From Planctomycetaceae bacterium (GTDB lineage Bacteria; Planctomycetota; Planctomycetia; Planctomycetales; Planctomycetaceae), in assembly GCA_020638955.1 (NCBI GenBank), contig JACKHO010000011.1, positions 55,684 to 119,683 of the forward strand: a stretch of 64,000 nt of DNA. Reading direction: 5' to 3'. How positions within the stretch are numbered: position 1 is the stretch's first letter; each line of letters opens with the position of its first letter. Below the pieces are notes generated by a model. That model saw only the letters and a list, made by a program, of their open reading frames with translations. It had not been told where the DNA came from and did not search any database. Both the position numbers and the translations under genes were made by a program. Positions 27,718 through 36,958 of the stretch are shown here, in pieces.

Positions 27718-29853
27718 ATGAACCTCCAAAAAGTCCGTAACATCGGTATTTCCGCCCACATCGACTCCGGGAAAACCACCCTCACTGAACGCATCCTGTT
27801 CTACTCCGGCCGTATTTACAAAATCGGCGAAGTGAAGGGTGATGGCGACGGCGCCGTCATGGACCACATGGAGCTCGAAAAAGAACGTGGTATTACCATT
27901 ACCTCGGCAGCCACACAGGTTGCATGGGATGGAACCACTGTGAACGTTATCGATACCCCAGGCCACGTGGACTTCACCGTCGAAGTGGAGCGCAGCCTCC
28001 GCGTGCTCGACGGTGCCGTGCTCGTGCTCTGCTCGGTGGGTGGCGTGCAAAGCCAGTCGCTAACCGTCGACCGCCAAATGAAGCGATACAAGATTCCACG
28101 TATTGCCTTCGTCAACAAAATGGACCGTACCGGTGCCGACTTCTACAAGGTTGTCGGTCAGGTTCGCGAAAAGCTCGGCCTGAACGCCATTCCTCTGCAA
28201 ATGCCTATTGGCTCCGGTGCCGACTTCGAAGGGGTCATTGACCTCATCGACATGGAAGCCTGCTACTACGATGGTTCTCAAGGTGAAACCGTTCGCCGCG
28301 AACCAATTCCAGCGGCGCTCCAGGACGAAGCCCACGAGAAGCGTCAGGAAATGCTGGAATCACTGTCGATGTTCAGCGATGAACTGATGGTTGCCCTGCT
28401 GGAAGAGCAGGAATTCCCCAAAGAAGAGCTCATCAACATTATCCGGACGGCCACTCTGGCTCAGGAAATGGCTCCAATGCTGCTCGGCTCGGCATTTAAG
28501 AACAAAGGTGTTCAGAACCTGCTGAACGCCGTTGTCAGCTACTTGCCCTGCCCGCTCGATCGTGCCATTTCGGCCATTGACGTCACGGCGACGGAGAAGG
28601 CCATTGCCGCTGGTGAAATTCAGGATGGCGAGGAAAAGCGTGTTCCGCTCACCACCAACACGGACGATCCTCTCGTCTGCATGGCATTCAAAATCGTGCA
28701 GGAGCAGTTCGGCCAGTTGACCTACACCCGCATTTACCAGGGTAAAATCACCAAAGGCGAGTCCTACGTGAATACCCGTACCGGAAAGAAAGTTCGGTTC
28801 GGTCGCCTCGTCCGCATGCACTCCAACGACCGCGAAGACATTGACGTCGCGGAAGCTGGTGATATTGTGGCCGTGGTCGGCATCGACTGTGCCTCCGGTG
28901 ACACGTTCTGCGGCGACGGCGTGAATTACTCACTCGAGAACATTTACGTTCCCGAGCCCGTGATTCGTTTGTCCATCGAACCAGCTCAGCGTGACGGTGC
29001 CGATCGTCTCTCCAAGGCTCTCGAACGTTTCCGCCGGGAAGATCCAACCTTCCACATGGAAACAGACCCAGAAACCAAGGAAACCATCATCGCTGGTATG
29101 GGTCAGCTCCACCTCGAAATTTACATCGAGCGTATTCGTCGCGAATACCGCTGCGATGTGAACGTGGGTGCTCCGAAAGTGGCATACAAAGAAATGCCCA
29201 CCAAGGAAGTTGAGTTCAACTACAAGCACAAGAAGCAGACCGGTGGTTCTGGTCAGTATGCTCACGTCGTTGGTCGGGTGTTCCCACTTCCGGAAGATTC
29301 CCCTGTCAACTGGGAATTCAACAACAAGATTTCACAAGGTCGCATTCCAACTCAGTACATTCCGGCAGCCAAAGCTGGTTTTGAGCGTGCTCTCGTCAAG
29401 GGACCGCTGATTGAGTCAGAAGTTGTGCGTGTCGGCTGCGACTTGACAGACGGTAGCTACCACGACGTGGACTCTTCTGAAAAGGCGTTCGAAACTTGTG
29501 GTTGGGCAGCAATGCGTGAAACGCTGGAAAAATCCGGCATGGCACTGCTTGAGCCCATCATGAAGCTCGAAGTCGAAATCCCAGAAGAGTACCAGGGACC
29601 AGTTACCGGTCACATCAGCAGTAAGCGTGGTGTTCTGAACGGAACCGACGTTCGCGACGGCACCACCGTCATTTACGCTGAAGTGCCACTGGCCAGTATG
29701 TTCGACTACGCCAACGAAATCCGTTCGATGACGCAAGGTAAGGGTGGCTTCACCATGGAATTCGGTTCCTACAAGCAGGTTCCACGAAACATCCAGGAAG
29801 AAGTTGTCGAACAACGCCGCAAAGAAAAGCAGGAACGTCTCGCCAAGGCGTAA
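27718..29853 (+). CDS. fusA: Elongation factor G, spd/mitochondrial-type EF-G1
   Basis: The 711 residues form a full-length translation GTPase: G1 'AHIDSGKTT' (13-21), switch I 'MDHMELEKERGITITSAAT', G3 'DTPGHVDF', G4 'NKMDR', G5 'GSAFKNKGVQ', then domains II-V ending 'FGSYKQVPRNIQEEVVEQ'. The Ser in G1 in place of the usual Ala, and the 'RNIGISAHIDSGKTTLTERI' opening, match mitochondrial EF-G1 and the spdEFG1 group known from spirochetes, planctomycetes and deltaproteobacteria. It should catalyse ribosomal translocation. It has its own long leader and a strong terminator and is not in a str operon with tuf or rpsL/G. Confidence 0.95.
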   Translation: MNLQKVRNIGISAHIDSGKTTLTERILFYSGRIYKIGEVKGDGDGAVMDHMELEKERGITITSAATQVAWDGTTVNVIDTPGHVDFTVEVERSLRVLDGAVLVLCSVGGVQSQSLTVDRQMKRYKIPRIAFVNKMDRTGADFYKVVGQVREKLGLNAIPLQMPIGSGADFEGVIDLIDMEACYYDGSQGETVRREPIPAALQDEAHEKRQEMLESLSMFSDELMVALLEEQEFPKEELINIIRTATLAQEMAPMLLGSAFKNKGVQNLLNAVVSYLPCPLDRAISAIDVTATEKAIAAGEIQDGEEKRVPLTTNTDDPLVCMAFKIVQEQFGQLTYTRIYQGKITKGESYVNTRTGKKVRFGRLVRMHSNDREDIDVAEAGDIVAVVGIDCASGDTFCGDGVNYSLENIYVPEPVIRLSIEPAQRDGADRLSKALERFRREDPTFHMETDPETKETIIAGMGQLHLEIYIERIRREYRCDVNVGAPKVAYKEMPTKEVEFNYKHKKQTGGSGQYAHVVGRVFPLPEDSPVNWEFNNKISQGRIPTQYIPAAKAGFERALVKGPLIESEVVRVGCDLTDGSYHDVDSSEKAFETCGWAAMRETLEKSGMALLEPIMKLEVEIPEEYQGPVTGHISSKRGVLNGTDVRDGTTVIYAEVPLASMFDYANEIRSMTQGKGGFTMEFGSYKQVPRNIQEEVVEQRRKEKQERLAKA

Positions 29854-29878
29854 TGTTTACTGTTAGTTGAATTGACGA

Positions 29879-29917
29879 GAAAGGCCCTCCGCGAAAGTGG
29901 AGGGCCTTTCTTTTTTT
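29879..29917 (+). terminator. Rho-independent terminator of the EF-G gene
   Basis: A perfect 12-bp stem, GAAAGGCCCTCC and GGAGGGCCTTTC, with an 8-base loop is followed by seven T residues. It lies 25 bases after the EF-G stop. Confidence 0.95.
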
Positions 29918-29935
29918 GCTTCATGCGAAGGCGTG

Positions 29936-30075
29936 GTAGGCCGGACCGGAGGTCGCAGACACTTGCCGTAGCTGCGCAAACCAAGCCTTCTCGATGAGAC
30001 GCCAAGTACTCGAGCCGGCTCACAGCCTGCGACCGGAGTTCCGGCACAAGCGAGGTTTGCTTGTTACGGCCTACA
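29936..30075. repeat. Dispersed palindromic repeat, family C (long copy)
   Basis: The element opens 'gtaggccggaccggaggtcg' and closes with 'ttacggcctaca'. An internal imperfect inverted pair is formed by 'gccggaccggaggtcgcag' and 'ctgcgaccggagttccggc'. It fills the gap between the EF-G terminator and the sialidase stop. Related copies lie at 8861-8898 and 38023-38085. Confidence 0.75.
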
Positions 30076-30079
30076 CTCT

Positions 30080-31267
30080 CTACTCCCCAGCAAGACTGCC
30101 AACCTCCACACGCACAAACCAGATCTCGTTGTAACTCTTCGTTCCCGTCTTCCCTGCCTCGAACAGAATGCCGACAACTTCGCCACTCAGTCGCACCATG
30201 TCGCTGTAAGCGGCTGGACCGACATGAATGAGTGGACCATCTTGCCAGGTTTTGGTTTCATCAGTCGAGTAGCGCAGCCGCAAATCGCTACGACCTTTGC
30301 CTGAAGGACCGTTGTCGTCCGCTCCGCAGAACAGAATCAAATTCGCTTTCGCGCCGTCCAGAGTCGAAGCCATCCGCTGCAGCGAACATTGCACAACGGG
30401 AGGATCGATGACTCCTTCCAACGGTTGATAAATGGGAAACGGCCCTTCCGTTTGATGCTCAAAGGTGGCTCCCCCGTCGTTGCTGTAAACAACAGCGCGC
30501 GTGCCGGGAGCTTTGCCATTTTGATCACGGGCGTTGAAACAGAGGCGCCCATCGTTCAGCTCAACGACAGTCGTTTCGTTCGGTTCCAGGTCATCTTCGT
30601 ACGCCCCATCAACTCCGCCAATTTTCCAGGTGAGTCCGTGGTCATCACTGTAAATACAATGGCCGCCGCATGGTCCACGGTCAGCTCCGCCACTTCCGAG
30701 TCGATGGTCGCACGGCACAACCAATCGCCCTTTGTGTTCGCCTCGCTGCAATTGAATTGAATGAACAGGGCCAGTGGCATACCAGCCCCATCCTTCCCGC
30801 TTCACGCTGCTCGTAATGTCACGCCGTGGAGACCACGTTGCCCCATTGTCGTCGCTGTAAACCACGAACACCTTGTCGTTCTCCAGCGTAAACGGCAGCC
30901 AGATTCGGCCTGCATGCTCAGGATCCAAATGATCCACGACAGGCGCGGGATTGCCTGCCGTAATGGGGGGAGGATTCTCACCAAACAGCGACTTGAAATC
31001 ATCGGCCGCCTGCACCACCTGCAATTGTGACCAGGACTTTCCCTCATCCGTTGAGCGTTTCATGACGAGGTCGATTTTGCTGGCATCGCCCCCTTCGCGC
31101 GCCTCACAGAACGCCAGCAAATCGCCATTCGCCGCCTGAACAATGGCGGGAATTCGGTACGCGTTGTAACCGCCGGTTCCATTCTGGAAGACCGGCACAA
31201 ACTCGTAGTCCGCCGCCAGCAGTGGCGACGCAAACGCAATGAATAGCATTGGGAACAACCGTGCCAT
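30080..31267 (-). CDS. Exo-alpha-sialidase family protein (secreted)
   Basis: The 395 residues begin with signal peptide 'MARLFPMLFIAFASPLLAA'. The six-bladed propeller of GH33 sialidases is marked by the arginine motif 'YNAYRIPAI' (F/YRIP) and repeated Asp-box motifs S-x-D-x-G-x-x-W: 'STDEGKSW', 'SDDNGATW', 'SDDHGLTW', 'SNDGGATF' and the degenerate 'STDETKTW'. Other expected residues are 'CEAREGG' (second Arg and acid) and 'ETTVVELNDGRLCFNARD' (nucleophile region and third Arg). The ATG at 31267 has GAGGAG six bases upstream; the frame to 31300 is rejected. It is divergent to the sulfatase, which suggests joint breakdown of sulfated, sialylated host or algal glycans. Confidence 0.92.
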   Translation of the reverse strand: MARLFPMLFIAFASPLLAADYEFVPVFQNGTGGYNAYRIPAIVQAANGDLLAFCEAREGGDASKIDLVMKRSTDEGKSWSQLQVVQAADDFKSLFGENPPPITAGNPAPVVDHLDPEHAGRIWLPFTLENDKVFVVYSDDNGATWSPRRDITSSVKREGWGWYATGPVHSIQLQRGEHKGRLVVPCDHRLGSGGADRGPCGGHCIYSDDHGLTWKIGGVDGAYEDDLEPNETTVVELNDGRLCFNARDQNGKAPGTRAVVYSNDGGATFEHQTEGPFPIYQPLEGVIDPPVVQCSLQRMASTLDGAKANLILFCGADDNGPSGKGRSDLRLRYSTDETKTWQDGPLIHVGPAAYSDMVRLSGEVVGILFEAGKTGTKSYNEIWFVRVEVGSLAGE

Positions 31268-31377
31268 GAAGTACTCCTCAGTTGAAGGACAAAGTCGCAA
31301 TAGGGGTTCATGAAAAGTCTATCGGCAACGAGTACAATCCTCACCCGAAAGCCACAATTCTGCTCCGAGGTAAGGAC

Positions 31378-32841
31378 ATGATTGACTCCCGCAACGACTC
31401 AGTTCATCACATTTGGTTGCTGATGCTGTTCACATTTACGGGACTCGGCACGACCGCTTTCGCTCAACAGCCGGCGCGTCCCAACATTCTGTTCATCCTG
31501 GCAGATGACCTCGCCTGGGCCGACCTTGGCTGTTACGGACACCCCTGGCATGAAACGCCGCACCTCGACAAACTCGCCAGCCAGGGGATGCGTTTCACCG
31601 ACGCCTACGCTCCCGCCCCGATTTGCTCCGCCTCCCGCGCGAGCTTTTTGACAGGCAAAACAACCGCGAGGCTTGGCTTCGAATTTGTCACCAAACAGCA
31701 GGGCGGCACTCAGCAAATCGATATGCAGTTGCCGCTACAGGCGCCGCCGTTCACGCTCAACCTCCCACTTGAGGAACAGACCATTGCCGAACAACTCGGC
31801 GGCCTGGGATACCACACCGCGTTCTTCGGCAAATGGCATTTGAACGCACACCACGAACGCTACCTGGGCTGGAGCCCCACCCACGGTCCAGCCCAGCAGG
31901 GATTCCAAACGGCCATCGAAGATTTCGGGGGGCATCCCTACTCCTGGGGAAAACGCACGCCCGAGCCACTCCGTCAGCAGGATGAATTCCCCGCCGACAC
32001 CATGGTCGACCGCGTTGTTTCCTTCATCAAAGCAGACCACCCCGAGCCATTCTTCCTCATGGCGTCGCAGTTCTACGTCCACACACCAGTCAAGACCCCG
32101 TGCGAATGGCTTACCGATCAGTATGCTGAAACGATTCCGTCCGACTCCCCAGCTCGCGAACGTCGAATTCGCTATGCCGCCTTCGTCACCACACTGGACC
32201 ACTACGTCGGTCGCATTCTCGCAGCACTTGATGAGAGCAGCCTCACCCAGAACACCATTGTCGTGTTCACCTCAGACAACGGCGGCCATCCGGAGTACAC
32301 AACCAACGCACCTTTTCGAGGATCCAAATGGAACCTCTACGAAGGAGGCATCCGGGTTCCATTCATTGTCCGGTGGCCGGGAATGGTACCAGGGGGAGCG
32401 ACAAGCAAAGCACCTGTGGTTGGCTACGACCTATTACCCACACTCACCACCATACCCAGTGACCGAGCTTCGAAAACAGGCGACGGAGTCAGTCTATTGG
32501 GCGAATTGCTTGGGTACGAATTAGTACCTCAGCGCGACCTAATTTGGCACTTCCCGTACTACCACCCTGAAACGGGTTTCGCCGCTGCCCCAGACACCAT
32601 TGGCACCGGCGACTTCGTTACCAGCCGCACGCGTCCGCAGTCTGCCCTCCGCCGCGGCAAGTACAAGTTGCTGCATTTTTACGAAGACGGACGCAACGAG
32701 CTTTACGACCTCAGTATCGACCCCGGCGAGCAGCACAATTTGGCGACGGAACAACCGAAACTGACAACCGACCTCGCGGACGCCCTTGCTAAACACCTCA
32801 AAGAAATGAACGCGAGGTTTCCGACGCAAACAGCGAAATGA
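31378..32841 (+). CDS. Type I sulfatase (secreted)
   Basis: The 487 residues begin with a signal peptide ending near 'TTAFAQ'. The N-terminal sulfatase signature 'RPNILFILADDLAWADLGCYG' supplies the metal aspartates. The formylglycine motif is C83-S-A-S-R87 followed by 'ASFLTGKTTARLGF'; Cys83 is the residue converted by formylglycine-generating enzyme. 'FFGKWHLN' gives the catalytic Lys/His pair, and 'FTSDNGGHPEY' the metal Asp-Asn. GAGGTAAGG precedes the ATG at 31378. Substrate is not deducible. It faces away from the sialidase across 110 bases, so the two may share a regulatory region. Confidence 0.95.
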   Translation: MIDSRNDSVHHIWLLMLFTFTGLGTTAFAQQPARPNILFILADDLAWADLGCYGHPWHETPHLDKLASQGMRFTDAYAPAPICSASRASFLTGKTTARLGFEFVTKQQGGTQQIDMQLPLQAPPFTLNLPLEEQTIAEQLGGLGYHTAFFGKWHLNAHHERYLGWSPTHGPAQQGFQTAIEDFGGHPYSWGKRTPEPLRQQDEFPADTMVDRVVSFIKADHPEPFFLMASQFYVHTPVKTPCEWLTDQYAETIPSDSPARERRIRYAAFVTTLDHYVGRILAALDESSLTQNTIVVFTSDNGGHPEYTTNAPFRGSKWNLYEGGIRVPFIVRWPGMVPGGATSKAPVVGYDLLPTLTTIPSDRASKTGDGVSLLGELLGYELVPQRDLIWHFPYYHPETGFAAAPDTIGTGDFVTSRTRPQSALRRGKYKLLHFYEDGRNELYDLSIDPGEQHNLATEQPKLTTDLADALAKHLKEMNARFPTQTAK

Positions 32842-32847
32842 CGCGAG

Positions 32848-33132
32848 CTATCCACCCGAAATTGGCGGCAGGAGTACAACTTCGGCACCGTCATTGAGGA
32901 GATGTTTCGCGGCTTCAGATGGCACGACGGGCTGATTGTTCAACACAATCAGCAGACTCCGCTGCACATTGCTTTCAGCATCCACCAGATACTTCGCCAG
33001 TTCTGGCTGCCGAGCGGCGAGTTGCTGCAAGCCCTCTGCCAATGACACTCCGTCTGATAACTCAAGCGTAGTATGATCAGCCTGCGCCAAATGTCGCAGT
33101 TGAGCTTCGAGATGAAACGTTACGTTTGCCAC
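32848..33132 (-). CDS. MoaD/ThiS-family ubiquitin-like sulfur carrier
   Basis: The 94 residues from GTG (AGGA five bases upstream) have the beta-grasp pattern of the family and end 'AEVVLLPPISGG', with the C-terminal Gly-Gly that is adenylated and thiocarboxylated. 'LIVLNNQPV' and 'LNDGAEV' are typical MoaD/ThiS positions. It could be the small subunit of molybdopterin synthase, which would fit the molybdoenzyme at 4780-6972, or carry sulfur in another pathway. No moaE, thiG or activating E1-like gene is adjacent. It converges on the sulfatase with six bases between the stops. Confidence 0.82.
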   Translation of the reverse strand: MANVTFHLEAQLRHLAQADHTTLELSDGVSLAEGLQQLAARQPELAKYLVDAESNVQRSLLIVLNNQPVVPSEAAKHLLNDGAEVVLLPPISGG

Positions 33133-33176
33133 AATTCCTGCTCGTTCATTGCTTCGTGAAGCCGCACACCTTTGTG

Positions 33177-35462
33177 CTACTTCAGCTTCTCTTTCAGACG
33201 CTCGACTAGTTCTGAATCGGGCAGTTCTTTCTCTTCTTCGAATTCGAGAGCCTTTTTGTAAATGTCTTTCGCCTCATCGCCGCGATTCAACTTGACCAGA
33301 CAATCTCCCAGGTGCTCGAAGAGTGTGCTGTCTTCGCCGCGCTCCGTCTGTGTCGCCTTGTGCAAATACTCGAACGCTTCCTGGAATTCACCGACGCGAT
33401 ACAGCACCCAGCCCATGCTGTCCTGGTAGGCCGCGTTATCGGGCTCGGCTTCCAGTGCAATGGAAATCATTTCTCTGGCCTTCTCCAGATTCTTGTTCTG
33501 GTCCGCCCACAAGTAGCCCAGGTCATTGTTCGCCTGCGGATGTTCAGGATTCTCTTTTAAGATATCGAGCAAGACCTGCTCGCCTTTGGGCATGTCTCCC
33601 TGCTTCACGTAAATGTTCGACATGAGGAATTGGCAATCAAGCGTCATCTTCTTTTCGTCAGGAAACTTTTCGATGACCCCCTGAAACAGAACCAAAGCTT
33701 CATCCCAGCGCTGGCGGTGATACACCACCCACCCCTCCTGATAGAACATCAGCGGCATATCGGGCATTTGCTTTTGCGCCTCGCGAATAACATTGAGGGC
33801 CTCATCGGTCTTGCCAAGGTATTCATACGCATAACTCTGCAGGAACTGGAACTTCCAATGCGCTGACTGCAATGACTGGGCCGGATGAGCGAGTGCGTCG
33901 TTCAACACTTCAATAGCCAGTTCATATTTCTTCGCATCGACGAGGTGGCTTCCCAGTTCCCAATACAACACGTCGGGCGGACTGTTCCGCATAGACACGG
34001 CCAACTGATAGAACTCAACAGCCTCTTCCGAGCGGTCTGCCTCCGCTGCCAGCTTGCCCAGAATGTACGCCTGCACAAAATCGAGCTTGGCATCATTCCC
34101 TTCCGCCTGTCCCCGGGCGTAGGCAAACAAATCGGTCAGTACCGGCTCATCTTCTTTCAATTCCGTAAGCTGCTGTTCGAAACGTTCGGCCAGGGCACGA
34201 ACATCTTCGGTCACGTTATTGAGTGCATCCCGTTTGCCGTCATCACGCGGGATGAGTTGAAAGGTCTTCGTGAGTGCGGGCAACAGGTTTTCCACATCAC
34301 CCCGTCGACGGTAAATCGACATCATGCCGACAATGGCCCTTGGATCATTAATGTTCTGGGCATTCTGGTCTCCCAGATAAATCGCTTCCGCTTCATCGAG
34401 CCGATCAGCATCAACCAATTCGTCGGCCAGGAAGAATGTCAAAGTCTCGTTGTGAGGATCATCCTTGTGCAGTTGTTCGAGCCGACCAAATAATTCGTCG
34501 TCGCGTCCCAGTTCGTGCAACAAATCCTTCAGCAACTGATAAGCCAGACGACCTCGTGTTTGCAGTTGAGCAGTGAGATAGCGTTCCAACTCCTCCAACG
34601 CTTTCTCAGGCTGTTTCGTCTGCTGGAAAATGGTTGCCAAATTGAAACTGTGGATGCCTGGCTTTGACTCGCGGTACTTCGATGCCTCTTCGTAGGCCTG
34701 CAGCGCCAATTCCGGCTGATCGGCCTTCAAAAACGTGTCGCCGAATTCGTCAAACAGGGCACCCGCATCCGGGATCAACTTCGCTCGGTCCTCTTCGTTC
34801 AATTTCTGAGCCAGGAGTGCATCGAACAGAATTTTGTATTCAGCAGCCGCATCCTCGTATTGTTCGCTCAATCGCAGGAATCCGCCGAGGTCGCGTCGCA
34901 GGACGTACTCAATGACGCTGTTCCGCTTCAACGTGCGGCTCGCGAGTGCTCCCCGCAGCAGTTCCGTCGCGGGCTCTATCTTGTTGTCGCGTACGTAAGT
35001 CGCCGCCAACACTTCCACCAGCGCGAAACCGTCTTCCGTGTGCAAAGTCGAACGGAGTGCAAGTGCGTGAGCTTCTTCCTCTTTCCTGGTCAGCAGCAAC
35101 AGAGGTACGGCGGCCTGATAACTGTCGATGACCGTGGGGTCCGCTTCAATGGCCCGCAGGTACGACGCCAGCGCCTTGTCGGTGTCGTCACGTCGCTGAT
35201 GCAATTGCCCTTCCATGTAGAGCGCCAGCGCGCGGCGTTTGTCGTTTGTTCCCGGTTTCAAGGGCCGAACCGGCTCAAACGTCTGCAGAGGTTCATCACC
35301 AATTTGGAGCTGAAGTCCTTCGAGGGGACTTACTTTGACCGGTCGCGAGGGCGCCGGCGGGCGAACGTCATCGCCCCGGCTCGCCGTTCCAGCAAACAGC
35401 GACACCCCGGTCACAATCAAACAAATTCCAGCGAAACGATTAACCACCACGCTCAACCTCAC
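33177..35462 (-). CDS. Large exported tetratricopeptide-repeat protein
   Basis: The 761 residues start from a GTG with signal peptide 'MRLSVVVNRFAGICLIVTGVSLFAGTASRG'. Nearly all the rest is TPR, with readable repeats such as 'KRRALALYMEGQLHQRRDDTDKALASYLRAIEADP', 'PELALQAYEEASKYRES', 'AQNINDPRAIVGMMSIYRRRGDVENLLPAL', 'NNDLGYLWADQNKNLEKAREMISIALEAEPDN' and 'DSMGWVLYRVGEFQEAFEYLHKA'. It ends in a charged helix. Periplasmic or outer-membrane-associated scaffolding is likely; partners unknown. The MoaD-like gene follows after a 44-base gap and may be co-transcribed. Confidence 0.88.
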   Translation of the reverse strand: MRLSVVVNRFAGICLIVTGVSLFAGTASRGDDVRPPAPSRPVKVSPLEGLQLQIGDEPLQTFEPVRPLKPGTNDKRRALALYMEGQLHQRRDDTDKALASYLRAIEADPTVIDSYQAAVPLLLLTRKEEEAHALALRSTLHTEDGFALVEVLAATYVRDNKIEPATELLRGALASRTLKRNSVIEYVLRRDLGGFLRLSEQYEDAAAEYKILFDALLAQKLNEEDRAKLIPDAGALFDEFGDTFLKADQPELALQAYEEASKYRESKPGIHSFNLATIFQQTKQPEKALEELERYLTAQLQTRGRLAYQLLKDLLHELGRDDELFGRLEQLHKDDPHNETLTFFLADELVDADRLDEAEAIYLGDQNAQNINDPRAIVGMMSIYRRRGDVENLLPALTKTFQLIPRDDGKRDALNNVTEDVRALAERFEQQLTELKEDEPVLTDLFAYARGQAEGNDAKLDFVQAYILGKLAAEADRSEEAVEFYQLAVSMRNSPPDVLYWELGSHLVDAKKYELAIEVLNDALAHPAQSLQSAHWKFQFLQSYAYEYLGKTDEALNVIREAQKQMPDMPLMFYQEGWVVYHRQRWDEALVLFQGVIEKFPDEKKMTLDCQFLMSNIYVKQGDMPKGEQVLLDILKENPEHPQANNDLGYLWADQNKNLEKAREMISIALEAEPDNAAYQDSMGWVLYRVGEFQEAFEYLHKATQTERGEDSTLFEHLGDCLVKLNRGDEAKDIYKKALEFEEEKELPDSELVERLKEKLK

Positions 35463-35607
35463 TCGACAACAATTCCGAAAGGGAGTCGCGACTCACTCCG
35501 TCGACATGCCCCGCAGTATAGAGCATGCTCCAAGGCATCACGAGTGCAGGTTTTACAGGAATTGCTTTCGCAGTGCATCCTTTGAATTTTGGCCAACTCG
35601 CAGCTCC

Positions 35608-35665
35608 CCCTCTCCCCCACGGCGGTCGATGATTTCTGGCGCGGCATTCATTGTGGGGGAGAGGG
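35608..35665. repeat. GC-rich inverted repeat beside the IS left end
   Basis: CCCTCTCCCCCAC (35608-35620) pairs perfectly with GTGGGGGAGAGGG (35653-35665) across a 32-base loop. The insertion sequence begins one base later. Confidence 0.8.
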
Positions 35666-35666
35666 C

Positions 35667-36945
35667 CAATACTGTTCGGCACGTTTTTTGCGCCAGGTGA
35701 TTGATGGGATATACCTTCTGCTTCTGAGGTTTCAAGCTCATGGAGGCAGGCGATGGGACGGAAGAGTCGGAAGGGTGTCGAGAAGACCACGAAATTGCAG
35801 GGGCTGAAGTATTTCCAACTGATTGACGACCTGTTGGCAGGGCTGCGTGGACAGGCGACGGCGCGTGACAAGGCAGGAAATCGACAGTTGTTCTGCGATC
35901 AGTATATCGCACTGTTGCTGCTCTATTTCTTTAATCCGACGGTCACCAGTTTGCGTGGGCTGCAGAAGTTCACCACGCTCGAAAAAGTCCAGAAGCTGTG
36001 TGGCGTCAAACCGACATCGCTGGGATCGCTCAGTGAGGCGGCACGCGTGTTTGATCCGGCGGTGCTTGAACCGATTATTGCACAACTGGCAGCTCAAGCC
36101 CGGACATCACCCTCAGCTATGCCTCCCGCCCAACAGGCCGCACTGGCGGGACTAACGGCAGTCGATAGCAGCCTGCTCAAGGCGTTGCCCCGCATGGCCT
36201 GGGCACTCTGGCAAGATGCCGAACATCGAGCCATCAAAATGCACGTGGCGTTTGGCGTGTTCGAGCAGGCACCGCTCGAAGTGGCGGTGACGCATGGCAA
36301 CGGTGCAGAACGCGAACAATTGCGGAACATGGTTCAGCCCGGCGGGTTCTATGTGGCCGATCGGGGCTACGCGAACAACGCCATGTTTCGCGAATTTGAT
36401 GCACAGAACGTGCGGTTTCTCATCCGGGTGCAGGAGAACACCACCTTCGAAGTCCAGGCAGAACAGCCACTCTCTGACGCAGATTCTCAGGCGGGTGTCG
36501 TTCGCGATTTGCTGGTGCGGCGACTGGGCACGGAAAAGCACAACCGGCTACTGGAGGAACCATTGCGGATTGTCGAAATCCGGGGCACCGAACCAGACCA
36601 GGTTTGGATTCTGGCGACCAATGCCCGCGATTTGCCAGCGGAACTCATTGCGGTTGCGTACCGTTATCGCTGGCAAATCGAACTGTTCTTCCGCTGGCTG
36701 AAATGCGTGCTGGGTTGCCGACACCTGCTGAGTCACTGCGAATCGGGCGTGACGCTGCAGGTGTACGCCGCCGTCATCGCATCCCTGCTGATTAGCCTGT
36801 GGACCGGCAGCAAGCCCAGCAAACGGACTTGGGAAATGCTCTGCCACTACTTCAGCGGCTGGGCCACCCTGGAAGAACTCCACCAACACCTAAATCTCCC
36901 CTCACCCCGCGACCCACCACGCAAATCCTGAGCCGAACAGTATTG
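35667..36945 (+). mobile_element. IS4-family insertion sequence, complete
   Basis: The element is about 1279 bases. The left end 'caatactgttcggc' (35667-35680) is matched exactly by the inverse of 36932-36945, and similarity extends to about 26 bases (21 identical, including an inner TTTGCG). One intact transposase gene fills the interior. No convincing target duplication was seen in the immediate flanks: 'gggagagggc' on the left and 'cctgccggcc' on the right. GC-rich hairpins lie on both sides. Confidence 0.88.
35753..36931 (+). CDS. IS4-family DDE transposase
   Basis: The 392 residues keep the full DDE triad: Asp138 in 'TAVDSSLL', Asp203 in 'YVADRGYAN', and Glu310 in the IS4 signature Y-(2)-R-(3)-E-(6)-K ('YRYRWQIELFFRWLK', Lys317). 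The N-terminal helical domain ('FFNPTVTSLRGLQKFTTLEKVQ') and C-terminal 'GVTLQVYAAVIASLLI' match the family. The stop falls inside the right terminal repeat region. With no frameshift or internal stop, the element may be active. Confidence 0.95.
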   Translation: MGRKSRKGVEKTTKLQGLKYFQLIDDLLAGLRGQATARDKAGNRQLFCDQYIALLLLYFFNPTVTSLRGLQKFTTLEKVQKLCGVKPTSLGSLSEAARVFDPAVLEPIIAQLAAQARTSPSAMPPAQQAALAGLTAVDSSLLKALPRMAWALWQDAEHRAIKMHVAFGVFEQAPLEVAVTHGNGAEREQLRNMVQPGGFYVADRGYANNAMFREFDAQNVRFLIRVQENTTFEVQAEQPLSDADSQAGVVRDLLVRRLGTEKHNRLLEEPLRIVEIRGTEPDQVWILATNARDLPAELIAVAYRYRWQIELFFRWLKCVLGCRHLLSHCESGVTLQVYAAVIASLLISLWTGSKPSKRTWEMLCHYFSGWATLEELHQHLNLPSPRDPPRKS

Positions 36946-36958
36946 CCTGCCGGCCATC

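Noticed and set aside
35657..36955. Target-site duplication around the IS4 element
   Set aside because: The ten-base flanks (gggagagggc and cctgccggcc) do not match, so none is claimed.
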